Assembly (NCBI GenBank): GCA_907165065.1
Contig: OU015525.1
Coordinates: 45,428,037-45,492,036 of the forward strand
Length of the DNA stretch: 64,000 bases
Direction of reading: 5' to 3'
Source: Caprimulgus europaeus
Taxonomy: Eukaryota > Chordata > Aves > Caprimulgiformes > Caprimulgidae
Part shown: in pieces, positions 1 to 10,141 of the stretch
Layout of the letters: each line of letters starts with the position of its first letter
Position numbering within the stretch: the stretch's first letter is position 1
Notes under the pieces: generated by a model
Database searches by the model: none
What the model was told of the DNA's origin: nothing
Seen by the model: only the letters and a program-made list of their open reading frames with translations
Translations under genes and position numbers: made by a program

Positions 1-3000
1 TACCTGGAGAAACATCATGCCACAGATGGATGATGACACTCAGTCCTGTACCCACTGGCTGCACAGCACCTACAGAGAAGCTCTGACAAGCTCAGTCCTG
101 TCATCCCCAGATGTCAACCTTGCCCCAGTGCTTAGAAATAATGCTTCTGTGGAGAAGCTGGAAGATAACATTTGTGGTCTGGTGTGGGCATACTGGTTTA
201 AACCTCAGGTGAAGATGATTCTAGAGCGGTATCTCTGCTGTGGCATTGCAGCAGCTGAGGTGCAAACATTTTATTGCTGACACTGCTGTGAGAGAACTAA
301 TCTGCAAAACAGAGCATCCTAAGCCACAGCAGCTCTTCGCCTCAGGGAGCGTGAGTCAGGGTGCTTAGATTGCACTGGTTTCTATTAATTGCATACTTAA
401 CTCCAAAGAGCCAGATATGGCTATTTCATTTAAACCTACGCTTTTACAGGCTTAAAATAGAACGAAATATAGGTTATAGCAAGAGTTGCCTAAAAACTCA
501 TTAGACTTCCTTTGCCCACGTTGTAAAGTGATATGAGAAGGAAATGATGGCAGATATGGAACCACAGGTATAAACGAGCCTCTTTTGAACGTTCTGTTTG
601 CCCAATATTCAGGCCTCACATTTGACGTGAATGTCATGGTCTTCACAGAATAGACTTTTTCCAAAAGGTTCTTGCATAAGCATAAAAATAAATTATAGGT
701 AACACTTCATAAACTAGTAAGCCTACACTGTGTCCTGCCTCACTTTCCTAAAAAGCCAGGAATGAAAATGTCCATTTGGATATAAAGAGGGTTTGAAATG
801 ACTACAGAAGAGATTTCCTGGGCAAACAGAGGCCTGCTCTTTATTAATGAATGGTGAATTTTCCTCTCATATAAACTAGCAGGCCAGCTATAACAGTTTT
901 AAAATCTGATCTGTATTTCAGAGAGTGCATGATCTTGGTCAGTAACACCTGGAACTTTCTTTTATTGTGTGCTGCAAAAGCAGTCTGGGATGCAAGGAAA
1001 CTGTTGATGCAGAAAGCAGTTTTTTGGTTTTTTTTCATATCTGATTTGTTCGTTGTTGCACAGCAATTAGTGGATCACATTTTGCCTTATGATTTCTAAG
1101 TGAAATTCTCCTTGAGTGGAGCCTAATCTGTGCCTGGGTATAACAACCTGTGCAAACACAGGCAGAATTTCACACTGCAATAAATAGCCTCCCATGAGCT
1201 GTTAAGAAATGCAGTTGTTGAAAACAAACACTGGAAGCAATTTTTAGATGCCCAAAGATGCATTATTCACACTTTAAAGCCCTTCTTCACTACAGTGTGG
1301 TACAGTCACTGGCTGTTGCAGTGCTATGTGAGAATGCAGAACACTGCACTGCAAAAACCTGATCTGCTGGGCTGAACAGAGGCTCTCCAGTGCACTTGTT
1401 TTACAACGATTTGGGCACTGAGCCTGAGAGCGGCACAAGTTCTGTTTAATTTCATTTTCTGCACATAGAGACTGAAACAATATTAGAAGCAGAACTGCAC
1501 TGGTCTGTAGGAAACTCAGTATTGGATTTTTTTCTCTTTTTCTTACCCATCACCTGCCAAAACCCCTGATGGTCCAGCTTTACCCCAACAGGGAGACAGA
1601 GGAAGGAGAGGGAGATGTAATGGCAGATGGCAACCCACAAGGAGGCAAGAATTGTGTACTGCACTTTGGCACTCGGTGACAAGGACAACTTTACTGTAAC
1701 CTAGTTTGCTTATAAATTGGATGAGGATTATTTGCCACTTTTCTTCCCCCCATCTTCAGTCAGATCATTGCAAGACACACTAATTAATTAATTAATTAAG
1801 CAAGCTCTGGGAAGCTATATTTCTAATGCTGATGAGACATAAGAGAACTGATTTTAATATAGTTAAGCCAGACACTGTTGTGTTATTTCAGGCTTTAATA
1901 CAGTTTCAATGCACAGATGAGGTAAGGGACAAATTTCCTTACCCAGTAAAATACCAATAAGTTGCTCAGTCATCACTGTTACCTGGCCTGGATGCCCCAG
2001 GAATCTGCAGAAATTCAGCAGAGGTTTTGCTATGCTTTCTGCATGTCTTTGCCTTCAAACAAGTGTGTTTGTTGGAGGTAGGCAACAGGCAAGGGGAAAG
2101 GAAATTTGACTTTCTCATAGTTTTCAAAAAATGCTTCTCCTGTCTGCTTCTAGCCACTGAAATTAACTTGCTATCTAAATAGATCTTGTCTAAATTAATT
2201 TTGCTGCCTCTATGTAGCGTTTCCCCAAGGAAAGCACTGAACCACTGTTACGTCTTTGCCTGTTTGTGGCTGATTGAGATATTAATTAATGATGTGAATA
2301 AGCCTAGGAAAATAAAAGCAGGTTTCCGTCTGAATTCATGTGAGTAAGGGGGACTAATGCCTCCTGTGTGGAGCTTGCTAGTGGTCACCTTGCTGTGTGA
2401 CCTGGTCTACTACTCCATAGTGCCCCAGCTGGCAGGGGCAGATGCAGAGAGGAAACTGAGTTGCACAAGGAGGGGAGACCTGTGTGTGGTGTGGGGCACC
2501 GCAGCCAGCTCCCAGAGAGGACCCTGCAGGGACCTGAGCTGCGGTGGGCACAGGTACCCTCTCAGGTCCTGGCTGCAGGGTCACCCTCTTTGTGCAGCAC
2601 TGCTCTGGGCTTAATTCAGCCTGGTTTTGCAGGAGTCATTTAGACCAGGCTTAGTGCACTAAGGCTGCTTCCTGGCTTTCTGCTCAGGGCTCGTGCATTA
2701 GGTGATCGCTCGGGGACATCTGCCCTGCCCTGTGCTGTCTGGCATGGCTACGTCCCGCACACGCCGGAGCCTGGCAGAAAGCCTTTGGGTAAGTGGGGGG
2801 CCTTGGAGTCCCAGATGTTCTTTTCTGAAACTCCTGAACAAACAGGCCCCTTTTCTGACCCAGCAAATGGAAACGTGAACACTCTGCAGTGCTAACGTAC
2901 ACTTTGTGATTGAGTTGGACATGACAGCTTGGTTTTCTCCTTGGTTGGTTGTTGTTTGCCCATTTTACGAGACCTCTCCAGGGTTTTTAACTACTGGAAG

Positions 3001-3959
3001 AACTTCATTATTGACACTCCTATTCTTCCCATGGTGTGGAAAGTAAACACCTGAATTGTATAAGCTTACCTTGGCTCTAAGCCGAGGGGAAGGTAAACCT
3101 ACATTTTCCCTGCCACTAGCTTACTTAGAATACTATATATCTGCATATAAAATCATAAATATTTAGGTGGAATAAGAAATGAGTATTTAGTATTGTTAAG
3201 AATGGTAAAATTGCACACTCAATAGTTGCAATGGCTACTTTATGCTGCTCGCCAGTGAATGCTTTATGCTTCTGCAATATGCCTGTTTCTAGTGCACCTA
3301 TTAAAAAACCCAAACAAACAACATTTAAACATCTGAAAAACAGAACTTACTTTCCAATTTAGCTATGACCAGCAACATTTACATTTCAAAACTCAGACTT
3401 GATTTGAATATAACCATATTCCAGGAAAGTATGTGTTAAAATTGCTTCTATGTTCAGTCCAAAACTTTCTCCCTCTGTATGCTCTGCAAGCCTGTGCAAT
3501 TCATACTCAGATGAATACACAGAGAAGGGTTCAGGTGTTTGCTTCTCATAAAATGAGAAATTCTTTCAGACACAGTTGGGATTTACCAAGTCCCTTGGTT
3601 TCCCGCCACAGGGTTGGTGGAGTTCAGAGCCTGTGAGACAGAAGTGGCACTGTTTGTAATACCTGAACATCTCAGAAATGCTCAGGCTCTGCTGTTGGCT
3701 CCTCTGAATTAAATGCAGAGCAACTGATTGACTTTGATGCTGCTGCCTTGCATTGCCCCGACTGACTGAGAGCACGACTTTTTCTGTGTAGCCATCACCT
3801 TGCTGATTTTGCACAATCATTTTGCTTGAAACGATGAATAATGCCTGAATACTGTAAATTCTCTGGGGGCCAGGGCAAACACTGTCAACTCCGCTAGGGG
3901 TATTGAGGCACCTCGGATATTCTTTTCTTTCCATACTTTTCACTTTAAGAACTTTGACA
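1..3959. other. Unannotated intergenic DNA
   Basis: AT-rich with a mildly GC-richer stretch at 2350-2800. The open frames are all under 135 codons, with no domain, paired splice sites or repeat family that I can recognise. Confidence 0.6.
1781..1799. repeat. (TTAA)n short tandem repeat
   Basis: Nearly five units of TAAT in register, in AT-rich sequence. Confidence 0.9.
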
Positions 3960-5098
3960 CTTGATTGCAAAGGAGTTTGCTTTAAGAGACTGCAAATTCT
4001 CCTGCAGAAACTGGCTGCTCATGGCTCAGATGAGTGGGTGGAGTTTCCATTCTTCACTGGGTGGAAAACTGTCTGGAGGCCGGGCCCAAAGAGCCATGGT
4101 GAGTGGAGTTAAATCCAGCTGCCGGCCAGTCACAAGTGTGTTCCCCAGGGCTCAGTTTTGGGGCCAGCTCTGCTTAATATCTTTATCAATGATCTGGATG
4201 AGGGGATTGAGTGCACCCTCAGTAAGTTCGTAGATAACACCAAGCTGGGCGGGAGTGTTGATCTGCTTGAGGGTAGGACGGCTCTGCAAAGGGATCTGGA
4301 CAGGCTGGATCAGTGGGCCAAGGACAATTGTATGATGTTCAGCAAGACCAAGTGCTGGGTCCTGCAAAACAACCCCATACAATGCCACAGGCTTGGGGAG
4401 GAGTGGCTGGAAAGCTGCCCAGTGGAAAAGAACCTGAGGGTGTTGGTCAACAGCTGGCTGAATATGGGCCAGCAGTGTGCCCAGGTGGCCAAGAAGGCCA
4501 ACAGCATCCTGGCCTGTATCAGGACTAGTGTGGCCAGCAGGACCAGGGAAGCGATTGTGCCCCTGTACTCAGCACTGGTGAGGCTGCACCTCCAGTACTG
4601 TGTTCAGTTTTGGGCCCCTCACTACAAGAAGGACATTGAGTTGCTGGGGCGTGTCCAAAGAAGCTGGTGATGGGTTCGGAGCACAAGTGTGTTGAGGAGT
4701 GGCTGAGGGAACTGGGGTTGTTTTGTCTGGAGAAAAGGAAACTGAGGGGAGACAGTATCACCCTCTGCAACTACCTGAAAGGAAGTTGTAGCCAGGTGGG
4801 TCTTGGTCTCTTCTCCCAAGTAACAGGTGATAGGACAAGAGGAAACAGCCTCAAGTTGTGCCAGAGGAGGTTTACATTAGATATTAGGAAAATTTTCTTC
4901 ACTGAAAGGGTTGTCAAGCATTGGAACAGGCTGCCCAGGGAAGTGGTGGAGTCACCATCCCTGGAGGTATTTAAAAGATCTGTAAATGGGGTGCTTAGGG
5001 GCATGGTTTAGTGGTGGACTTGGCAGTGTTTGGTTTATGGTCGGACTCAATGATCTTAAAGGTTTTTTCCAACCAAAACTATTCTATGGTCCTATGAA
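3960..5098 (+). mobile_element. CR1 LINE, 5'-truncated, with decayed reverse transcriptase
   Basis: The 3' end of a CR1 retrotransposon. The open frame at 4158-4670 reads the C-terminal part of the ORF2 polymerase ([43 protein letters not shown]). The catalytic motif usually FADD reads F-V-D-N at 4227-4238, so the copy is dead. A frame change follows near 4670; the C-terminal end ([33 protein letters not shown]) runs at 4667-5011, and the bird-type tail with TTCTATG units closes at about 5098. CpG decay and frameshifts mark it as old. The 5' limit is approximate. Confidence 0.92.
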
Positions 5099-6443
5099 TT
5101 CTAGAAAGCACAAAGATAGCACTGAGGTTTTCTCGGACAATTAATAATAAAGACTGAAGAGACTGATGAACAGGAAGGATATTCTCCTGCCTGTAGGCTA
5201 CACAAGGAAAAAGCAGATTCGACCCAGCATTAGCATTCAATATCTATTTCTCATATGTCATCTACTGACTGTGGCAGGGAGATCTCACCTTTGAACCAGA
5301 TACCCACATCCCATAAGCAGCTTTTATTTTTGTGAAGACCAAAACCATATTCAAGCCCTGATGACCCTAAAACTTTGCTTAGGAGTGCTGTAATTAGAGC
5401 TTGTGTCTCTTTGCTTCGAGCTTCAAATCTGCTTAGCAAACCTGGAGGCTTGGCTCTAAAACCAGCATTCATGTTAACATGCTGTGCTAGTTACACTCTA
5501 GATTTGTCAAAACAATATAACCAACTCTGATAGGAAACCAGAAACAAGAAGGAAAAATTTGGACAAATTCCTATATCCAAATATTTTTACAGCATGAGAA
5601 ATAGAACTAATAATGCTTCTGTCTGGTTAACAGCTGACAAAGGATGAAAAATAAGCTACTGGGAATGCAGTCAATCACTCACTCCTTTTTATGTGGTGTG
5701 AAATCCATAAAGGCATTTATACTGAATCTTAATGTGTTTTATGGAAAAGTCACTAGTAGCTGTGTTGAAGAGATGCCAATTTTTAACAAGCAGCGTCTGG
5801 TGCTTTCCAGGCCACACTACGCATGTGTGTTCTGTAGGGGAAGATGAGTTTGCACTCTGTTTGCCTCCAGGAATACATGTTTAGTAACATTCCCTCTCTT
5901 CCCCCTCTGCTTGAGGTGGGCCACCAGGACACAACCTTCATTCACAAAACCACATCCAAACTTCATCCAGTTCCTCCCTGCCAGCGACTGCAGTTCTCAC
6001 CTGTCTGCAGCACGATGGCTCCTCTCCTGGGAAAGCGCAGGGGCTGCACTCCTGCAGAGGCGGCAGCACTCGAGGATACAACCATGACAAGTCCTACCAA
6101 TTTTGTGGGGCTGTTTTTGTAAGACAGCGAAGCAGGTGTAGGGCCATTTGCAGGGCTGTGGCCCTACCTTGTGTGCAGTATCCTTTAACCAGTGGGTAAT
6201 GCTAACACTTGCCTGCGTGACACAATGAGATATTATTGTGTGTGAAGAGCTCACTGTTGAACCACACAGGGACCAGCCTATATATAGCCAGAGATAGCAG
6301 CTTTTTAAATCAGGATGACAATTTTAGTGACTGATAGCACTGGGAAATGAAGTGCGCAGCAACTGTGCACAGAGAATGTGTGGCTCAGGTTGTTGAAGGA
6401 TTTGTTTTCCTGTGGCCCTTCTCTTCTCTGGGGTTTGTTGGAT

Positions 6444-6473
6444 GGATACAGCTGGATACAGCTGGATATAGCT
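6444..6473. repeat. 10-bp tandem repeat, three copies
   Basis: GGATACAGCT twice, then GGATATAGCT. Confidence 0.9.
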
Positions 6474-8128
6474 GTGATAGTCATGGTCTGTGGCATCTTC
6501 CTCACCCTCCCCCAGAGGAGATATACTGGGGCTAAAGCCCACTGTGGTCACCCTCCTCCTCCTCCAGTTCAACAGACCAATGTCAGGTTTTATGCTGATG
6601 AGTCCTGGGTGACTGCAGGGAAGCTCCTCCTGTCCAAAGCACTCTCACACAAAAGGAGAGACAGTCCCAAGATTTTCTGACACTGTTTAAAGTAAAAGCA
6701 CCATGTGAAACATAACTCATGACACTCCCTTCTTTACACCTCCACCAGTTCATCCGACTAACAAACTCAGGCTAGCCATTAGGGGCCAGTCTCAATGGTA
6801 GTTCTACACCATATTAATCTACAGTCCTAGGGACCTGAGCGGGTGACAGCTCATTTCCCATAAGCTCACAGTGACTTAAACCTCGCTCCCCTTTCTCATG
6901 ACATAAACTCATTTTGTGGTCTGAGGCTCACCTGGTATGTTCAATCCAGGTGATGTTTTAAATTAATTTTATAGAGAGACAGGAACAGAAACAAGACAGT
7001 ACCCCAGTCATAAACTGGCATATAACTTCCATGCATGAGAATGGTACAAAAATGGAAAAATACTGAATAGAGTCTTGCTGTTTTCTTTTCTGTTAGCTAC
7101 CTTTACCTAGTGATCTGTAGAGGTGAGCAGTTACTATTACTCAAATCAATCATTTATTCAGTTTCATAATGTATCTTTCACACCTTAGTTAAGGCTCTAG
7201 TCTACACTTTCTCATAGCTCCACAGTACAAATTACACAAATCGAGGCAATAGAAATGTTTAGCGGTGGGATCACACTCAGAATTATCTTCCTGATGCCTT
7301 GTCACATTGAATTCTCCTTTCCAAACTGGGATGGGCACAGGTATAGTCATAACAGGTCAGTCCAAAATAAGTAAGCGCCTCAGGATGGCTGTAGGGCTAA
7401 CACTGGTGTCATGGTTCCTGTCCAGCCTGATGCCATCAGTATAACAAAAGCTGTGGTTTCAGCTGAGTTCCTTACAGACACTAGTTCAGAGTGCAAAAAA
7501 CATCCAGCAGAAACAGGTGCTGTGGAGGAAATGACCAGGGCCAAGCAAGCATCATGGTTAACCCCGTTCAAAAGGAAGGTCACCTGTAAGGTGAATACAC
7601 ATTATACAGCTGTCTGCAACCTGTTAAGCCAGGGAACAAATAGAAGCATTGGACTTGCTGTGCCTTAGCTCTCAGAAACATAACAGTTCCCAAGTTGTTT
7701 CTGAATTTAAGTACTGCATAACAGGCAACTACTACTAAATAGATGATACCAAATCATCATTAATGCTTTCTTTGTTATATTTATTAATTTTCCTCTTTTA
7801 ACTCGTATCACCTCCCAGCCTCCAGAAGTTGCATCTTACAGTAACATTGTATACTAGTGATATACAAAATTTGAAGGCTTTCCTAATATAACCCCTGCGT
7901 TCCAGTGTGCTGCTCTTTCATTCAGCTAAACATACCATGGCCTTGTGCTTCTCCCTTTCACTCATGTCGGAAAGTTACATCATTTTTTTCATTAAGATCA
8001 TACCTTGTAAAATGCTGTTTTTCCTACTGGATGACAAGTTCTCTTAGCTTCCACTGTAATGATGGGGGATGCTTATGAGACTGAGCCTGAAGTCTCAGTT
8101 AAAAGTGAAACATTTGGGATTTGTTTCA

Positions 8129-8150
8129 GTCCCACTGAAATCAGTGGGAC
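8129..8150. repeat. Near-perfect palindrome of an old dispersed repeat
   Basis: GTCCCACTGA (8129-8138) and TCAGTGGGAC (8141-8150) are exact reverse complements separated by AA. The text resembles a widespread amniote repeat with CCCATTGACTTCAATGGG-type halves. Related stretches in this window are at 54338-54366 and 63735-63795. Confidence 0.7.
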
Positions 8151-8487
8151 ATAGATGTAATTTTAAGCAAACATTTAAGTACTTTGCCAAATGTAGCTAG
8201 ACTGCTGAACATGGGTCCCAACAAGAAACTGTTTTCTAATTCTTACCACGATAACATATTTTGACACACTGTTATGGTACCAAGTCAGTCATATCATCTT
8301 TAACACATTACAACCAAGAGAGAAGTCAGCCTGCTGTACTGAAATTCATGAATAAGAATCATCTTTGAGGGGTATTTCTGAAAAACAGCTACATCCATTT
8401 TTATATTAAAAGTGTGATACCCCTGTTTCCCAACAACTCTTTCACTTGTGTATCTCCAGGGAAGCTCAAACTAGGAGTTAGGCTGGA

Positions 8488-8769
8488 CTTGACAGTGTGA
8501 GGTTAATGGTCAGTGGCTTCAAACTGGAAGAGGGTAGGTTTAGAATAGACATTAGGAGGAAATTCTTCATTGTGAGGGTGGTCAGACACCGGCACAGGTT
8601 GCCCAGAGAATTTGTGGATGCCCCCTCCCTGGAAGTGTTCAAGGCCAGGTTGGATGAGGCTTTGAGCAACCTGGTCTAGTGGAAGATGTTCCTGCTGATG
8701 GCAGGGGAGGTTGGAACTAGATGATCTTTAAGGTCCCTTCCAACTCAAACCATTCTGTGATTCTACGAT
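8488..8769 (+). mobile_element. CR1 LINE 3' end fragment
   Basis: The fragment carries the 3' part of CR1 ORF2, with RFRIDIRRKFF and HRLPREFVDAPSLEVFKARLDEA readable at 8497-8679. The CR1 3' UTR follows (GGTTGGAACTAGATGATC, CCTTCCAACTC) and ends in a CATTCTGTGATTCT repeat unit. It is directly followed by a second CR1 tail. Confidence 0.9.
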
Positions 8770-8832
8770 AATGGTTGGACTCGATGATCTGGAAGGTGTT
8801 CTCCAACCAAAGCCATTCTGTGATTCTATAAT
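8770..8832 (+). mobile_element. Second CR1 3' tail abutting the first
   Basis: Another CR1 terminal block (GGTTGGACTCGATGATCT, then TCCAACC and CATTCTGTGATTCTAT) begins immediately after the first tail. Its internal sequence differs from the preceding copy, so this is a separate, very short insertion or a remnant of the element into whose tail the other copy integrated. Confidence 0.75.
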
Positions 8833-8899
8833 TAAGGGTGAAATATAATTCTGCTGCCAACTCTGACTAATCTCCCTATCAGACCCCTGAGAGTATCCC

Positions 8900-9530
8900 A
8901 AACACTAACCCTGGGATCCCGCTGCCTCAGCGTGGATACACAGCACGGACACAACCCCTCTCTCCGGCCCTGCCGTCTCTCCTCCCGCCCTCAGGAGCTC
9001 CGGCCGCCTCACACCGCCCAGGGCCGCGGCTTTGCACAGACACCCCGCGAATCTTAACTCGAGTCCTCTCATCTCTGCTTCTATCGCCCTCATCTTTCAC
9101 CGCGGAGCCTGGTACGAGGGCGGAGGGGGGCAGAAGCCCCCCGGGCTGCGGCGGGGCGGCGGCGGGAGGAGCAGGGCAGGGCAGGGCAGGGCAGGGCAGG
9201 GCGGGGCGGGGCGGGAGGAGGAAGAGAGGGATCCCCGCCGCCGGTGCTTTGCCCTTGTTACCAGGAGAGGGAGCAGATCTCTGCACGTCCCCCGGAGCTT
9301 TGTTCAGCTTCCCCGCAGCCTCGCACAGCCCCACGTTTCCTGAGCCGCGGGGCGGGATGAGCGTTTCCCGAGCGGCTTTCGCACCCGCGCACAGGCGCGG
9401 CTGTGAGACAGCGGCAAATGGCGGCAGGTGTTCCCACCTGCGGGCCCGGAGACACGGCCCTGCCACCCTCCCTCGGAATCCCGAGCTTCACAACGAATTT
9501 CCCTGGAACCCGAGTGCTTCCTTTTTAAAA
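8900..9530. promoter_or_regulatory. Isolated CpG island with G-rich pentamer array
   Basis: This is a compact block of C+G- and CpG-rich DNA in AT-rich surroundings, about 40 kb from the NOL4 island. It includes a (GCAGG)n to (GCGGG)n array at about 9170-9215, which is G-quadruplex-prone, plus GC boxes. Long open frames on both strands here are what GC-rich DNA yields by chance. It could be a promoter of an unrecognised transcript or an alternative promoter of a neighbour; no coding exon is visible on its + side. Confidence 0.65.
9170..9215. repeat. GCAGG/GCGGG pentamer array
   Basis: About six GCAGG units pass into three GCGGG units inside the isolated CpG island. Regular G3 runs make G-quadruplex formation likely on the + strand. 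Confidence 0.9.
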
Positions 9531-9754
9531 AGGAAGAATTCCTGGAATTAAAGATGACAGTGTTTTAAATGATTCTGCTTTGTACCTTCTAACCAAGTTA
9601 GTTTACCTTAATCTTCAAATCCAAGCAGCATCACAAATTCAATTTTTTTCATCGTCATCTTTGTTGTTTTGATCCTCTTACATTTGTACTTCACATGGCA
9701 TACACCCGAGATCCTGAGCGCAGCCGCTGCTGAACTGGCTTTTTAAGGTATTTG

Positions 9755-10141
9755 TTAAAGCCACTGGTGTGTCTGTTCGTGGTTCCGGAGACTGAACGCT
9801 GCCTTGGAAGCCCCGTGACAGAGCTTACACAGGTGCTGTCTTTTGAATGTGACTGCTGAGTGTGGTGGAACATGGTAGAAGAGTGTATCTGACTCCTGTG
9901 GTACAAATGATTTTTCAGTAGCAGTGGAGCTTTCAGATAGGCCTGTAGGACTGTCAGGCTGCAAAGCCTGGATTTTGGGGAGGGATGAGGGTGGACACAA
10001 GGGTGGTAGTGATGGGGAATTAGCTGGTGGACATATCTCAGGCTCCTTATTTGTGGACTCCTCTGCAGCCTGTGATATATGAGACTGAAAGTGACTCCAT
10101 ATACATACATCCAGGGTATGTGAAGGAAAAGTGTTACACAG
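9755..10141 (-). pseudogene. C2H2 zinc-finger-like open segment (remnant or orphan terminal exon)
   Basis: On the minus strand one frame stays open for about 129 codons, from just after a stop near 10149 to TAA at 9755-9757. Its C-terminal part contains a perfect C-x2-C-x12-H-x3-H finger (CKLC...HEQTH) about 4 residues before the stop. A degraded second finger-like stretch (KLCNTF, then HFQSH) sits at the N-terminal edge, and the middle is Pro/Ser-rich. No start codon is evident in this frame and no HTGEKP linker follows. It may be the last exon of a zinc-finger gene, with an acceptor-like AG on the minus strand near 10142-10146, or a decayed copy. I do not recognise the parent gene. It lies just beside the 8.9-9.5 kb CpG island, which would be at its 3' side. 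Confidence 0.45.

Larger units (their letters stand above)
5099..8487. other. Unannotated intergenic DNA
   Basis: Contains only the 10-bp tandem repeat at 6444 and the palindrome at 8129. No gene seen. Confidence 0.6.

Noticed and set aside
2357..2643. Signal-peptide-like 85-codon frame starting MPPVWSLLVVTLLCDLVYY
   Set aside because: The hydrophobic start is suggestive, but the rest has no family resemblance, a competing frame overlaps it, and no exon structure is visible.
4158..4670. 170-codon open frame as a host gene
   Set aside because: It is CR1 ORF2 polymerase with a mutated catalytic motif, so a mobile-element fragment.
8927..9466. 179-codon minus-strand frame in the 9 kb CpG island
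   Set aside because: Same composition artefact; it includes translated pentamer repeats.
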